Assembly: GCA_902805655.1 (NCBI GenBank)
Contig: CADCTF010000104.1
Span: 1-38,301, forward strand
Direction of reading: 5' to 3'
Length of the DNA stretch: 38,301 nt
DNA from: an uncultured Acidimicrobiales bacterium
Lineage (GTDB): Bacteria > Actinomycetota > Acidimicrobiia > Acidimicrobiales > CADCTF01
Shown piece by piece: positions 22,929 through 31,547 of this stretch (the first letter of the stretch is position 1; every line of letters starts with the position of its first letter). A model generated the notes under the pieces. The model did no database searches, was not told the DNA's origin, and saw only the letters and a list, made by a program, of their open reading frames with translations. The translations under genes and the position numbers were made by a program.

Positions 22929-24554
22929 CTACTCCGGTCGGCGGCGCAGGGGCAGGGCGGCGAGGTCGATCTCGAGCACCGTCGGGCCGCCGGAGGCCAG
23001 GGCCCGGGCGAAGGCCTCGCGAAAGCCGTCGATGGTGTCGACCGGCTCGGCCGCGAGGCCCATCGACCGGGCGAGGGCCACGAAGTCCGGGGTCGCCAGG
23101 TCGACGCCGGTCTGGCGGCCCTCGAAGGTGCGGGACTGGATGTTGCGCAGGATGCCGTAGCCGCGGTCGTTGAAGATGCAGACGATCAGTGGAGGGGTGT
23201 GCTGGGCGGCGGTTGCGAACTCGCCCACGTTGAGCATGAGCCCCCCGTCACCCTGGATCACCACCGTGGGCCGGCCCGACCCGAGCGCGGCACCGATCCC
23301 CAGCGGTACGCCGGGCCCGATGGCCGCGGAGGTCGGCCGCATCGAGGTGTGCGGCTCGTAGATCGGGATGAGGCGGTCGCCCCAGAAGTACGCCGGGATG
23401 GTGGCGTCACGCACGACCCGGCCGTCCCTCGGCAGCAGCTCGCGCATGATGTCCATGATCTGCTCGTGATCGGGCCCGATGGCCTTGCGCATCTCCGCTC
23501 GAGCGGTGCGGCTCGCCTCCTGGGCCCGTGCCAGCCAACCGTCCTCCACCGACCCCGGCTGCAGCGCGTCCAGCACGCCCTCCAGGCTGAGGGAGGCGTC
23601 GCCCACGACGCTCACCGCAGGCGGATAGCTGCGCCCGAGAACCCCCGGGTCGGCGTCGATGTGCACCAGGCGACCTGGAAGCGACAGGGCCCAGGTGCGG
23701 GTGTCTCCGGCCTGGAACCGGGTGCCCACGGCGAAGATGACGTCGGCCTCGGCCAGCAGGGCGCCGACCGCCGGCGTGGCCGTGGTGGCGCCGATCGACA
23801 GCGGGTGGTCCTCGGGGATGGAGCCGCGACCGTTCAGGGTGGTGGCCACCGGTGCCTGCAGACGCTCGGCCAGCCGTACCAGCGGCCCGTCGGCTCCACC
23901 TGCAGCCGACGACGACACACCGCCACCGGCCCAGATCACCGGCCTGGAGGCACCCGACAGCGCAGCGGCGGCGTCGACGAGCACGCTCGCCTCGGGCCTG
24001 ATGCGAGTGTCGGTCGATGCCTTGGGCACCTCCACCTCTGCCCGGCGGTACTGCAGGTCGACCGGGATCTCCACCGCCACCGGCTGCGGCCGGCCGGTGC
24101 GCGCCGCGTCGCCCAGGCGCACGACCGTGGACGCGATCTCCTCCGTCCGACGCACCGTCTCGGCCAGGCGGGTGACGGTCGCCAGCATGGGCAGCTGCCG
24201 CTCCGCCTCGTGCAGCGCCCCCTTGCCCTTGCCGTACGAGGTGGACTCGATCTGACCGGTGATGAGCAGCACCGGGGACGACGCGAAGCCCGCCTCGAAC
24301 AGGCCGGTCATGGCGTTCGTGGTGCCCGGGCCGGTGCTGACGATGGCCACGCCGAGCTTGCCGGTCGCCCTCGCGTAGCCGTCGGCCGCGTGCACCGCCC
24401 CCTGCTCGTGGCGCACGCTCACCATCGTGATCCGTCCCTCGCGCGCGATGGCGTCGTAGATCGGGATGTTGTGGATGCTCACTATGCCGAAGACGTGGTC
24501 CACGTCGAGCGCGTCGAGCGCGGCGACCACGGCTTCCCCCCCAGTCATCTCCAT
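22929..24554 (-). CDS. Thiamine-pyrophosphate enzyme, acetolactate-synthase-like
   Basis: 541 residues in the usual three domains. N-terminal PYR domain with the catalytic Glu in RHEQGAVHAADGYARATG and IVSTGPGTTNAM; central domain (about 190-320) with PVIWAGGGV; C-terminal PP domain with the TPP motif GDGGLMLNVGEFATAAQ and NDRGYGILRNIQ. It belongs to the family of acetolactate synthase, benzoylformate decarboxylase and similar 2-oxoacid enzymes. It is not clearly IlvB: no small subunit gene is adjacent and the surroundings are not branched-chain biosynthesis. The exact substrate is unknown. Confidence 0.9.
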   Translation of the reverse strand: MEMTGGEAVVAALDALDVDHVFGIVSIHNIPIYDAIAREGRITMVSVRHEQGAVHAADGYARATGKLGVAIVSTGPGTTNAMTGLFEAGFASSPVLLITGQIESTSYGKGKGALHEAERQLPMLATVTRLAETVRRTEEIASTVVRLGDAARTGRPQPVAVEIPVDLQYRRAEVEVPKASTDTRIRPEASVLVDAAAALSGASRPVIWAGGGVSSSAAGGADGPLVRLAERLQAPVATTLNGRGSIPEDHPLSIGATTATPAVGALLAEADVIFAVGTRFQAGDTRTWALSLPGRLVHIDADPGVLGRSYPPAVSVVGDASLSLEGVLDALQPGSVEDGWLARAQEASRTARAEMRKAIGPDHEQIMDIMRELLPRDGRVVRDATIPAYFWGDRLIPIYEPHTSMRPTSAAIGPGVPLGIGAALGSGRPTVVIQGDGGLMLNVGEFATAAQHTPPLIVCIFNDRGYGILRNIQSRTFEGRQTGVDLATPDFVALARSMGLAAEPVDTIDGFREAFARALASGGPTVLEIDLAALPLRRRPE

Positions 24555-24592
24555 GAGCCGCAGGCTATGGCGGGCGGCTCCGCTCTGTGGGC

Positions 24593-24973
24593 TCAGGTCG
24601 GGCGGGAGGCGTTGCGCATGGCCTCGGCCGCCGCCTCGAAGTAGGCGAGCAGCTCCGCCCGCTCGGCATCGGCCACCGGCGGCACCACCGCATCCACCGC
24701 TCGGCGCATGTGGCGCAGCCAGTGGTCGCGCTCGAGCTCGGCGATGACGAACGGAGCGTGGCGCATCCGCAGTCGAGGGTGGCCTCGCTCGTCGCTGTAG
24801 GTGGTGGGCCCACCCCAGTACTGGATCAGGAAGCCCCGGAGCCGCACCCGTGCGCCGGGCAGATCGGGCTCGTACAGCGGACGGAGCACCGGGTCGGCCT
24901 CCACCCCGTCGTAGAAGTGGTCGACCAGGGCGGTGAAGAAGGCGTCACCGCCCACCCGCTCGTACAGCGTCAT
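24593..24973 (-). CDS. glbO: Group II truncated haemoglobin (GlbO/trHbO-like)
   Basis: 126 residues. FFTALVDHFYDGVEADPVLRPLY covers helices B to C. The group II signature is QYWGGPTTYSDERGHPRLRMRHAPF, with the proximal His in MRHAPF, and Trp G8 in DHWLRHM. In actinobacteria such proteins bind O2 and are implicated in redox or respiratory functions. The gene starts 5 bp after the methyltransferase stop, suggesting one operon, and is followed by the TPP enzyme after 38 bp. Confidence 0.93.
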   Translation of the reverse strand: MTLYERVGGDAFFTALVDHFYDGVEADPVLRPLYEPDLPGARVRLRGFLIQYWGGPTTYSDERGHPRLRMRHAPFVIAELERDHWLRHMRRAVDAVVPPVADAERAELLAYFEAAAEAMRNASRPT

Positions 24974-24978
24974 GGTGG

Positions 24979-25716
24979 CTAGATGCCCTGCTTCCTCGCC
25001 CGCACGATGAGCGTCCGAGGCAGGTAGCGAAAGGTCTCACGCCAGAACATCGACCGCGGACCGCCGCTCTTGGGCTCGGGCTCGAGCATGACGTCGATGG
25101 CGAAGCCGGCGCGCACCAGGCCCATGTAGAGGTCGGCCATCGTGCGGTGGAAGTCGGTGAAGCGGATGCCGTTCCACTCGTAGTCGATCGGCGCCCGGTT
25201 GAAGTACGAGCGCCGCACCAGCAACGGCTCCTCGGCGTCGTCGTCGATGAGGTCGTAGGCCGGATGGGGCAGGCTGAACACCAGCGGGGCGTTCGTCTTC
25301 AGCACGCGGTGCACCTGACGGAAGACGCGGTTGAGGTCTTCCACGTATCCGAAGGCGTAGGCGGAGAAGACCAGGTCGAGCGACTCGGCCCGCACGAAGG
25401 CCAGGTCGGCCAGATCACTCTGGTGCAGGTCGACCCGAACGCCCTCCCGGTCGCACAGGCGGCGGGCGAAGGCGAGCTGCTCGCTGGAGAAGTCGACGCC
25501 GATGGCGACGGCGCCCTGCTTGGCGAAGGCGATCGAGCACTGGGCGCCACCGCAGCCGAGCTCGAGCACCCGCTTGCCGGCCAGGTCACCCAGCAGCCGC
25601 AGCTCGTTCTCGTTGGCGATGTCGGGCCCGTAGTGGGCGACGTCGGTGGGCAGCGAGGCGCCTGCCTGGTAGGCCGCCGAGTGACGGTCCCAGGCGGCAG
25701 CGTTGTCGGTCGGCAC
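24979..25716 (-). CDS. Class I SAM-dependent methyltransferase
   Basis: 245 residues from GTG 25716; longer upstream reading frames lie opposite the ino1 gene and are not used. SAM motif VLELGCGGAQCSIAFAKQG, then IGVDFSSEQLAFARRL, LHQSDLADL and LVFSAYAFGYVEDLNRVFRQ. Methyltransf_11-like; substrate unknown. A CAAGAT box lies 6 nt before the GTG, another possible leaderless start. First of a presumed four-gene operon with haemoglobin, TPP enzyme and Nudix. Confidence 0.88.
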   Translation of the reverse strand: MPTDNAAAWDRHSAAYQAGASLPTDVAHYGPDIANENELRLLGDLAGKRVLELGCGGAQCSIAFAKQGAVAIGVDFSSEQLAFARRLCDREGVRVDLHQSDLADLAFVRAESLDLVFSAYAFGYVEDLNRVFRQVHRVLKTNAPLVFSLPHPAYDLIDDDAEEPLLVRRSYFNRAPIDYEWNGIRFTDFHRTMADLYMGLVRAGFAIDVMLEPEPKSGGPRSMFWRETFRYLPRTLIVRARKQGI

Positions 25717-25763
25717 CCGTGCATCTTGCCCGACCCCGCTACCGCCTGTGCACAGCGGAGCAG

Positions 25764-26840
25764 CTACTCGCCGTTGGCGAAGTCCTCCACCATCTGGCGG
25801 GCGACGTCGTCGTGGTACTGCTTGGCCGGGCTCTTCATGAAGTAGGCGGAGGCGCTCTCCACCGGCCCGCCGAGGCCCCGGTCGAGGGCCACCTTGGCGC
25901 ACCGGACGGCGTCGATGATGACGCCCGCCGAGTTGGGGGAGTCGTGCACCTCGAGCTTCAGCTCGACCATGAGCGGCACGTTGCCGAAGTTGCGACCCTC
26001 CATGCGGATGAACGCCCACTTGCGGTCCTCGAGCCACGGCACGTGGTCCGACGGCCCGATGTGCACGTCCCGGTCGGAGATCCCGTGGTCGATCTGGCTG
26101 GTGACGGACTGCGTCTTCGAGATCTTCTTCGACTTGAGCCGCTTGCGCTCGAGCATGTTCATGAAGTCCATGTTCCCGCCGAAGTTCAGCTGGTAGGTGT
26201 GGTCGATCGTCGTGCCACGGTCCTCGAACAGGCGGGCCAGCGTGCGGTGGACGATGGTGGCGCCGACCTGGCTCTTGATGTCGTCGCCGATGATCGGCAG
26301 GTTGGCGTCGGTGAACTTCTGCGCCCACACCGGGTCGCTGGCGATGAACACGGGGATGGCGTTGACGAAGGCCACGCCGGCGTCGAGGCAGGCCTGGGCG
26401 TACATCTTCTGGGCGGCCTCCGAGCCGACGGGGAGGTACGACACGAGCACCTCGGCGCGGGCGTCGCGCAGGGCCTGGGCCACGTCGATCGGCTCGAGGG
26501 GCGACTCCTCGGCCACCTCGGAGTAGAACTCGCCGAAGCCGTCGAGGGTCGGAGCCCGCTGCACGGTGATGCCCAGGTCGGGCACCTCGGCGAAGCGGAT
26601 GGTGTTGTTGATGTCCGCGTAGATCGCCTTGCCGAGGTCGAGCCCGACCTTGGTGGCGTCGACGTCGAAGGCGGCGACGAACTCGACGTCGCCGACGTGG
26701 TAGCCGCCGAGCACGACGTGCATGAGGCCGGGCACCGACTCGGAGGGATCTGCGTCCTTGTAGTAGGTGACACCCTGCACGAGAGAGCTGGCGCAGTTGC
26801 CCACGCCGGCGATGGCCACCCGGATGTTCTTGCTGGTCAT
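25764..26840 (-). CDS. ino1: Inositol-3-phosphate synthase
   Basis: 358 residues, similar in length to mycobacterial Ino1. NAD-binding start [17 protein letters not shown], then [35 protein letters not shown] and [27 protein letters not shown] (given in parts as landmarks; residue before GRNF is Met-Glu). It turns glucose 6-phosphate into inositol 3-phosphate, the precursor of phosphatidylinositol and mycothiol. The start overlaps the PadR gene by 4 bp; the pair is conserved in actinobacteria, so transcription is probably controlled by the PadR protein. Confidence 0.95.
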   Translation of the reverse strand: MTSKNIRVAIAGVGNCASSLVQGVTYYKDADPSESVPGLMHVVLGGYHVGDVEFVAAFDVDATKVGLDLGKAIYADINNTIRFAEVPDLGITVQRAPTLDGFGEFYSEVAEESPLEPIDVAQALRDARAEVLVSYLPVGSEAAQKMYAQACLDAGVAFVNAIPVFIASDPVWAQKFTDANLPIIGDDIKSQVGATIVHRTLARLFEDRGTTIDHTYQLNFGGNMDFMNMLERKRLKSKKISKTQSVTSQIDHGISDRDVHIGPSDHVPWLEDRKWAFIRMEGRNFGNVPLMVELKLEVHDSPNSAGVIIDAVRCAKVALDRGLGGPVESASAYFMKSPAKQYHDDVARQMVEDFANGE

Positions 26841-27454
26841 TGCTGGTCCTCCTGCCGCTTCTCAGCGGCGATCAGTCGGTCGAGCCACGAGATGTCGCGC
26901 TCGGTGGTCTCTGTCCCGTGCTCCATGAGGGACGAGGTGTACATGTCGAGCCGGTCGCGGCCGGTTCGGATGGCGGTGCGCGCCTTGGTGAGGCGCTCGA
27001 CGAGCTGGGCGCGTCGGCGTTCGAGCATCCCGAGCCGCGCTTCGCGGTCGAGGTGGCGGGCGAAGGCCAGCTGCAGGTTGAACGTGCGGTCGTCGTCGGA
27101 CGACTCACCGGCGGTGCGGAGCAGCTCGTGGAACAGCTCCTCGCCGCGAGTGGTGATGCCGTAGACCTTCTTGGTCCGCCCGCCGGACGAGGTGCGGGTC
27201 GGCTTGCGGGCGCGGAACGCAGCCAGCTCGCCGCCGAGCGACCCGGTCATGGGCACCGCTCGTGCTGGCACGAGCAGCTCGTTGGCCTCGACGGCCTTCA
27301 GCGCCCCCGCCGCCTCCAAGCGCCGCAGCGCGGGATACAGCGACCCGAACGACGCCGACGACAACGGCCCGAGCGTCTCGGAGAGGCGCTTCTTCAGCTC
27401 GTACCCGTGAAGGTCCTGCTCCTTGAGCAGTCCGAGGATGGCGAGTTCCAGCAA
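26837..27454 (-). CDS. PadR family regulator, co-transcribed with ino1
   Basis: 205 residues from TTG 27454, which has GGAG 8 nt upstream. Winged helix in the N-terminal region: [39 protein letters not shown], and [17 protein letters not shown]. An insertion (about residues 55-95) separates the recognition helix from the wing. The C-terminal part is the helical Vir_act_alpha-type dimerisation domain. Two overlapping palindromes lie 14-36 bp upstream in its promoter region, which suggests autoregulation together with control of ino1. Confidence 0.9.
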   Translation of the reverse strand: MLELAILGLLKEQDLHGYELKKRLSETLGPLSSASFGSLYPALRRLEAAGALKAVEANELLVPARAVPMTGSLGGELAAFRARKPTRTSSGGRTKKVYGITTRGEELFHELLRTAGESSDDDRTFNLQLAFARHLDREARLGMLERRRAQLVERLTKARTAIRTGRDRLDMYTSSLMEHGTETTERDISWLDRLIAAEKRQEDQQ

Positions 27455-27467
27455 TTCGTGCGCTCCG

Positions 27468-27490
27468 ATGTATCGAGTCGATATATCGAC
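27468..27490. promoter_or_regulatory. Overlapping palindromes, probable PadR operator
   Basis: ATGTATCGAGTCGATATAT (27468-27486) has 9-bp arms with one mismatch; GTCGATATATCGAC (27477-27490) is a perfect 14-bp palindrome overlapping it. Both lie just downstream of the predicted start of transcription of the PadR-ino1 operon. Confidence 0.7.
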
Positions 27491-27498
27491 CGAGCACG

Positions 27499-27527
27499 AG
27501 TATCACCGAGCACCGTCCGTTTCGCAA
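27499..27527 (-). promoter_or_regulatory. Promoter of the PadR-ino1 operon
   Basis: On the minus strand TTGCGA (27522-27527), 17 nt, GATACT (27499-27504); both boxes match four of six consensus bases. Transcription would begin near 27492, giving a leader of about 38 nt with the operator and GGAG. Confidence 0.6.
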
Positions 27528-27591
27528 GCACCCCCCGTCCCGTCGGGAACGGTTCAGGCGCCGGCCATGGCTGGGAGCTCCGCGATCCCGG

Positions 27592-27597
27592 TACCGT
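27592..27597 (+). promoter_or_regulatory. -10 box of the leaderless DUF5318 gene
   Basis: TACCGT, then six nucleotides (gatgcc) to GTG 27604. No ribosome binding site precedes the GTG. No good -35 box is visible at 17-18 nt. Confidence 0.5.
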
Positions 27598-27603
27598 GAT
27601 GCC

Positions 27604-28014
27604 GTGAGCTTCCGACCGGAGACGCTGCGCGGCGGGGGCGCCAACCACTCGCCCGGCATGGTCGACTTCCGCCTGGCGCGCAACTCGGTGGTCTCGGAGT
27701 TCCGCAAGGGCCGGCTCTCCCGCATCGACGTCTGCGACGCGCACCCGGAGCTGCTGCGGGTGGCCACGCACCTCGGCCGCCCGGCGCCCGAGCCGTGCCC
27801 GATCTGTGAGTCACCCGGGCTGGTGCACGTCACCTATGTGTTCGGACCGCGCATCCCGGCCAGCGGGCGCGCCGTGTCCTCCCAGGCCGAGATGGTCAAG
27901 CTCGACCGTGGCAACCGGGAGCTGACGGCCTACGTGGTGGAGGTGTGCCCCGAGTGCTCGTGGAACCACCTCGTCCGCAGCCTCCCGCTGGGGCGCCGGC
28001 GGCGCGAGGCCTGA
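27604..28014 (+). CDS. DUF5318 family zinc-ribbon-like protein
   Basis: 136 residues from GTG 27604. Two Cys pairs, CPIC and CPEC about 50 residues apart, form a likely zinc ribbon; between them is VTYVFGPRIPASGRAVSS. As I recall, M. tuberculosis Rv0049, also beside the ino1-PadR pair, belongs to this family, so the neighbourhood is conserved. Function unknown. It diverges from the PadR gene across 149 bp. Confidence 0.85.
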   Translation: MSFRPETLRGGGANHSPGMVDFRLARNSVVSEFRKGRLSRIDVCDAHPELLRVATHLGRPAPEPCPICESPGLVHVTYVFGPRIPASGRAVSSQAEMVKLDRGNRELTAYVVEVCPECSWNHLVRSLPLGRRRREA

Positions 28015-28081
28015 CCCGGCCGTAGACTTCCTGCAGCCGCCGGCAGCCATGGGGCGCTGGACGGCACCTAAGGAGGAACGC

Positions 28082-28945
28082 GTGGCACAGAAGCCCACCG
28101 CGCCTGCCGTTCGGGCCCGCAAGGTCTCGACCGGTAGCCAACCCCTCGTCATGGTCACCGCCTATGACGCACCTGGGGCCCGCATCGCCGACGAGGCCGG
28201 CGTCGACATCATCCTGGTCGGTGACTCACTCGCCATGGTGGTGCTCGGCTACGAGGACACGCTGCAGGTGACGACGGCCGACATGGCCCACCACGTGGCC
28301 GCAGTTGCCCGAGCCAAGCCTCGGCCCCTCATCGTGGGCGACCTTCCTTGGATGAGCTACCACGTGAGCGTGGAGGACACCGTCCGCAACGCCGCCCACC
28401 TCATCCGCGCCGGCGCCTCGGCGGTGAAGCTGGAAGGGGGCGCGAAGCGCGTCCCCATGGTCGAGGCCATCGTCTCGGCCGAGATGCCGGTCATGGGCCA
28501 CATCGGCCTGACCCCCCAGTCGATCCACGCCATGGGCGGCTTCAAGGTGCAGGGTCGCCAGGCGGACGGAGCTCGAACGCTCGTGGAGGACGCCCTGGCC
28601 CTGGAGCAGGCGGGATGCTTCTCGATCGTGCTCGAGGGCGTGCCCGATGCGGTCGCCCGCATGGTCACCGACGCGGTGACGGTGCCGACCATCGGCATCG
28701 GCGCCGGCCGGCACTGCGACGGCCAGGTGATGGTGTTCCACGACCTGCTGGGTCTCCAGGACCAGCTCGTGCCGAAGTTCGTACGCCGCTACGCCACGCT
28801 GAAGTCGGACTCGGTGGCGGCGATGGCCGCCTACGCCGACGACGTGCGCAACGGCGCCTTCCCGAGTGAGGACGAGAGCTACCACCTGACCGACGAGGTG
28901 GCCGCCCTGCTCGGGCTGTACGGAGGTGGTACGAAGACGGCGTGA
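28082..28945 (+). CDS. panB: 3-methyl-2-oxobutanoate hydroxymethyltransferase
   Basis: 287 residues from GTG 28082, chosen because AAGGAGGA stands 4 nt upstream. Typical PanB sequence: VMVTAYDAPGARIADEAGVD, ILVGDSLAMVVLGYEDTL, MGHIGLTPQSIHAMGGFKVQGR, and IGIGAGRHCDGQVMVFHDLLGL. It adds a hydroxymethyl group from methylene-tetrahydrofolate to 2-oxoisovalerate, the first step of pantothenate and coenzyme A synthesis. No other pan genes are in the window. The stop overlaps the next gene as GTGA. Confidence 0.95.
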   Translation: MAQKPTAPAVRARKVSTGSQPLVMVTAYDAPGARIADEAGVDIILVGDSLAMVVLGYEDTLQVTTADMAHHVAAVARAKPRPLIVGDLPWMSYHVSVEDTVRNAAHLIRAGASAVKLEGGAKRVPMVEAIVSAEMPVMGHIGLTPQSIHAMGGFKVQGRQADGARTLVEDALALEQAGCFSIVLEGVPDAVARMVTDAVTVPTIGIGAGRHCDGQVMVFHDLLGLQDQLVPKFVRRYATLKSDSVAAMAAYADDVRNGAFPSEDESYHLTDEVAALLGLYGGGTKTA

Positions 28946-29508
28946 TCCGGGCACGCGTGAAGGCGGGGTTGGCCGTGCTCGCCCTCGTCGCGCTGGTGCT
29001 CGGGAGTGCATGCTCGACGGTCCGGGATGCCCGACCGGGCACGACTGGTCCTGTGCGCTCGGCGCCCCAGCCACGCGCCGAGGGCTTCGGCACGACGCTC
29101 GTCCGGCTGACCAGCTCGGGCGCCACCGGCCAACCGTCGGTGCGGGAAGGCTGCGCGTGGCTGGCCGCTCTCTCCGACCAGCACCGGCGCGGGCTCATGG
29201 GGGTCACCGACCTCGAGGGCCACCTGGGGATGGTGTTCCGCTTCGAGACCGACGTCAGCGGCAGCTTCTACATGAAGGGCACCCCTCTGCCGCTGTCGAT
29301 CGCGTGGTTCACGGCCGACGGCTCCTTCGTCTCGGCCGCCGACATGGAACCCTGCCTCGATGCCGGGGCCAGCTGTCCGACCTACGCGCCGGCCGGCCCG
29401 TACCGCTTCGCCCTCGAGGTGCCGAAGGGCGCCCTCCCCGGTCTCGGCGTCGGCCCTGGTGCGCGCCTCGACCTCGCGGGAAGCTGCCGGCCCGAGGTTC
29501 GCGCGTAG
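28942..29508 (+). CDS. DUF192 family lipoprotein
   Basis: 188 residues from GTG 28942, coupled to panB by a 4-bp overlap. A lipoprotein signal (VLGSAC lipobox, about residues 19-24) and a 40-residue linker precede a DUF192 domain: HRRGLMGVTDLEGHLGMVFRF, SFYMKGTPLPLSIAWFTADGSFV and SAADMEPC. DUF192 proteins are extracytoplasmic or secreted, of unknown biochemical function. Anchored on the outer face of the membrane. Confidence 0.87.
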   Translation: MIRARVKAGLAVLALVALVLGSACSTVRDARPGTTGPVRSAPQPRAEGFGTTLVRLTSSGATGQPSVREGCAWLAALSDQHRRGLMGVTDLEGHLGMVFRFETDVSGSFYMKGTPLPLSIAWFTADGSFVSAADMEPCLDAGASCPTYAPAGPYRFALEVPKGALPGLGVGPGARLDLAGSCRPEVRA

Positions 29509-29519
29509 TCCTCCCATCG

Positions 29520-29537
29520 CTTGACCGCCCGGTCAAG
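29520..29537. promoter_or_regulatory. Palindrome in front of the glycosyltransferase cluster
   Basis: CTTGACC-GCCC-GGTCAAG: two perfect 7-bp arms. TAGAGT (29554-29559), a possible -10 box, lies 16 bp further on, and the ATG is 9 nt after it with no ribosome binding site. It is a plausible operator, but it could also be the end hairpin of the DUF192 gene, whose stop is 11 bp before it. Confidence 0.45.
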
Positions 29538-29568
29538 ATTCGGGCGCGACCCCTAGAGTGTCCGCTTC

Positions 29569-30840
29569 ATGGCCCAGCCCCTTCGCGTCGCACTGCTGTC
29601 GTACCGGGGCAATCCGCATTCGGGTGGCCAAGGCGTCTACACCCGTCACCTGGCCGCCCAGCTGGTCGAGCTCGGGCACTCGGTCACCGTCTTCGCAGGG
29701 CCGCCCTACCCGGTGGTCGAGGCGGGCACCGTGCTCGAACGAGTGCCCAGCCTCAACCTCTACCGCCGGCGGTTCCCCTTCTGGTGGCCCTGGCCATGGC
29801 AGCTGCGCACCCGCATCGACTGGCTGGAGTGGGGCCTGTCGATGACCGGTCAGTTCCCCGAGGCTCGGACCTTCTCCATGCGAGTGGCCCGCCGCCTGCT
29901 CGCGGGCCGGCTGGGGGAGTTCGACGTCATCCACGACAACCAGTGCCTCGGGCCGGGCCTGCTCGACCTGGTGGCCGCCGGCGTGCCCCTGGTGTCCACG
30001 ATCCACCACCCCATCACCGTCGACCGTGACCTCGAGCTCTCGCACGGCACCACTCGGTGGAAGCTCTTCACCCTGCGCCGTTGGTACTCCTTCCTCGAGG
30101 GCCAGATCGAGGTGGCTCGGCAGCTGCGCCACGTCATCACCGTCAGCGAGTCCTCCAAGCGTGACATCGCCGCCCAGATGGGCGTGCCGGTGGACCGCAT
30201 GCAGGTGGTCGCCGTCGGCGTCGACCACGAGCGCTTCCGTCCGCACCCCGAGATCGCCCGGGTCCCGGGGCGCCTCCTCACCACGGCCAGCGCCGACGTG
30301 CCGCTGAAGGGGCTCGTCCCGCTGCTCGAGGCCTTGGCCAAGGTGCGCACCGAGCGCCAGGACGCGCACCTCGTGGTCATCGGCAAGCACCGGGAAGGCT
30401 CGAGCCTGCCGGCGACCCTGCGCCGGCTCGGGCTGGACGGCGCCGTGCAGTTCGTCAGCGGCATCACCGACGAGCGCGTCGTCGAGCTGTACGCCGAGTG
30501 CGAGCTGGCCGTCGTGCCGTCCCTCTACGAGGGCTTCTCCCTGCCGGCCATCGAGGCGATGGCCAGCGGTACGCCCCTGCTGGCCACCACCGGTGGTGCA
30601 CTGCCCGAAGTCGTGGGCACGGATGGGGACACGGCGAGACTGGTGCCGCCGGGCGACCCGGGAGCGCTGGCCACCGCCATCATCGAGCTGCTCGGCGACC
30701 CGGAGGAGCGGGACCGGTTGGCCGAAGGCGGCCGCCGGCGCGTGCTCGACCGGTACACGTGGAGGGCGACGGCCGAGGGCACCGTCGAGCAGTACCTCGC
30801 CGCCGTGGCTGCATCGACGACCGGGGTCGCCGCCCGCTGA
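29569..30840 (+). CDS. Glycosyltransferase family 4
   Basis: 423 residues, GT-B fold. The N-terminal domain has NPHSGGQGVYTRHLAAQL and IHDNQCLGPGLLDLV; the C-terminal domain has VVAVGVDHERFRP, LLTTASADVPLKGLVPLLEAL and the nucleotide-sugar site CELAVVPSLYEGFSLPAIEAMA, where E-x7-E is the retaining GT4 motif. It transfers a sugar from a nucleotide-sugar donor to an unknown acceptor, probably at the inner face of the membrane. First of three co-oriented overlapping genes (1-bp and 4-bp overlaps). Confidence 0.92.
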   Translation: MAQPLRVALLSYRGNPHSGGQGVYTRHLAAQLVELGHSVTVFAGPPYPVVEAGTVLERVPSLNLYRRRFPFWWPWPWQLRTRIDWLEWGLSMTGQFPEARTFSMRVARRLLAGRLGEFDVIHDNQCLGPGLLDLVAAGVPLVSTIHHPITVDRDLELSHGTTRWKLFTLRRWYSFLEGQIEVARQLRHVITVSESSKRDIAAQMGVPVDRMQVVAVGVDHERFRPHPEIARVPGRLLTTASADVPLKGLVPLLEALAKVRTERQDAHLVVIGKHREGSSLPATLRRLGLDGAVQFVSGITDERVVELYAECELAVVPSLYEGFSLPAIEAMASGTPLLATTGGALPEVVGTDGDTARLVPPGDPGALATAIIELLGDPEERDRLAEGGRRRVLDRYTWRATAEGTVEQYLAAVAASTTGVAAR

Positions 30841-31547
30841 TGCTGACCGTCGACTACGACCGGCTGGGCGTCGGTGCCGGTGAGCGACTGCTCGATCTGG
30901 GCGCCGGAGCCGGCCGCCACGCCTTCGGGGCGATGCGCCGGGGAGCGGCCGTGGTGGCGCTCGATCTCGACCAGGCCAGCCTCAAGGAAGCGCGCCTCAT
31001 GCTCGAGTCGCTGGACGGAGACGGCGCGGCGGCCAACGGGTCGGCGCTCGCCCTGCCCTTCCCTGACGGATCCTTCGACCGCGTGATCGCGTCCGAGGTG
31101 ATGGAGCACATCGACGACGACCGTGGCGCGCTTCGGGAGATCGCACGTGTGCTTCGACCGGGTGGAACGGTGGCCGTCACCGTACCCCGATGGTTCCCCG
31201 AGCTCGTCTGCTGGGCCATCTCGGACGACTACCACGCGCCGAACCAGCCGGGTGGACACGTGCGCATCTACCGCGAAGGCGTGCTCTCCGGGCGCATCAC
31301 GGCCGCCGGACTCACGCCGTACGACCGCCACCACGCCCACGGACTGCACAGCCCGTACTGGTGGCTCAAGTGCGCCGTCGGCGTGGCCAACGACGCCAAC
31401 CCGCTGGTGCGCGGCTACCACCAGCTCCTCGTCTGGGACATCACCAAGCGCCCACTCCCACTGCAGGTGGCGGAGCGGGTGCTGCAGCCCGTGATCGGCA
31501 AGAGCCTGGTGGTGTACGGCCGGAAGCCTCTGGAGGCCGATCGATGA
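30840..31547 (+). CDS. Class I SAM-dependent methyltransferase of the glycosyltransferase cluster
   Basis: 235 residues. The ATG shares one base with the glycosyltransferase stop (TGATG). SAM motif LLDLGAGAGRHAFGAMRRG, then VVALDLDQASLKEA; ALPFPDGSFDRVIASEVMEHI is the motif II/III region. The C-terminal part DYHAPNQPGGHVRIYREGVL and HHAHGLHSPYWWLKC is distinctive of this clustered family. Substrate unknown. Confidence 0.9.
   Translation: MLTVDYDRLGVGAGERLLDLGAGAGRHAFGAMRRGAAVVALDLDQASLKEARLMLESLDGDGAAANGSALALPFPDGSFDRVIASEVMEHIDDDRGALREIARVLRPGGTVAVTVPRWFPELVCWAISDDYHAPNQPGGHVRIYREGVLSGRITAAGLTPYDRHHAHGLHSPYWWLKCAVGVANDANPLVRGYHQLLVWDITKRPLPLQVAERVLQPVIGKSLVVYGRKPLEADR

Noticed and set aside
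22929-24554. IlvB, large subunit of acetolactate synthase
   Set aside because: No regulatory subunit or other branched-chain genes nearby; the family contains many 2-oxoacid enzymes, so a specific symbol is not justified.
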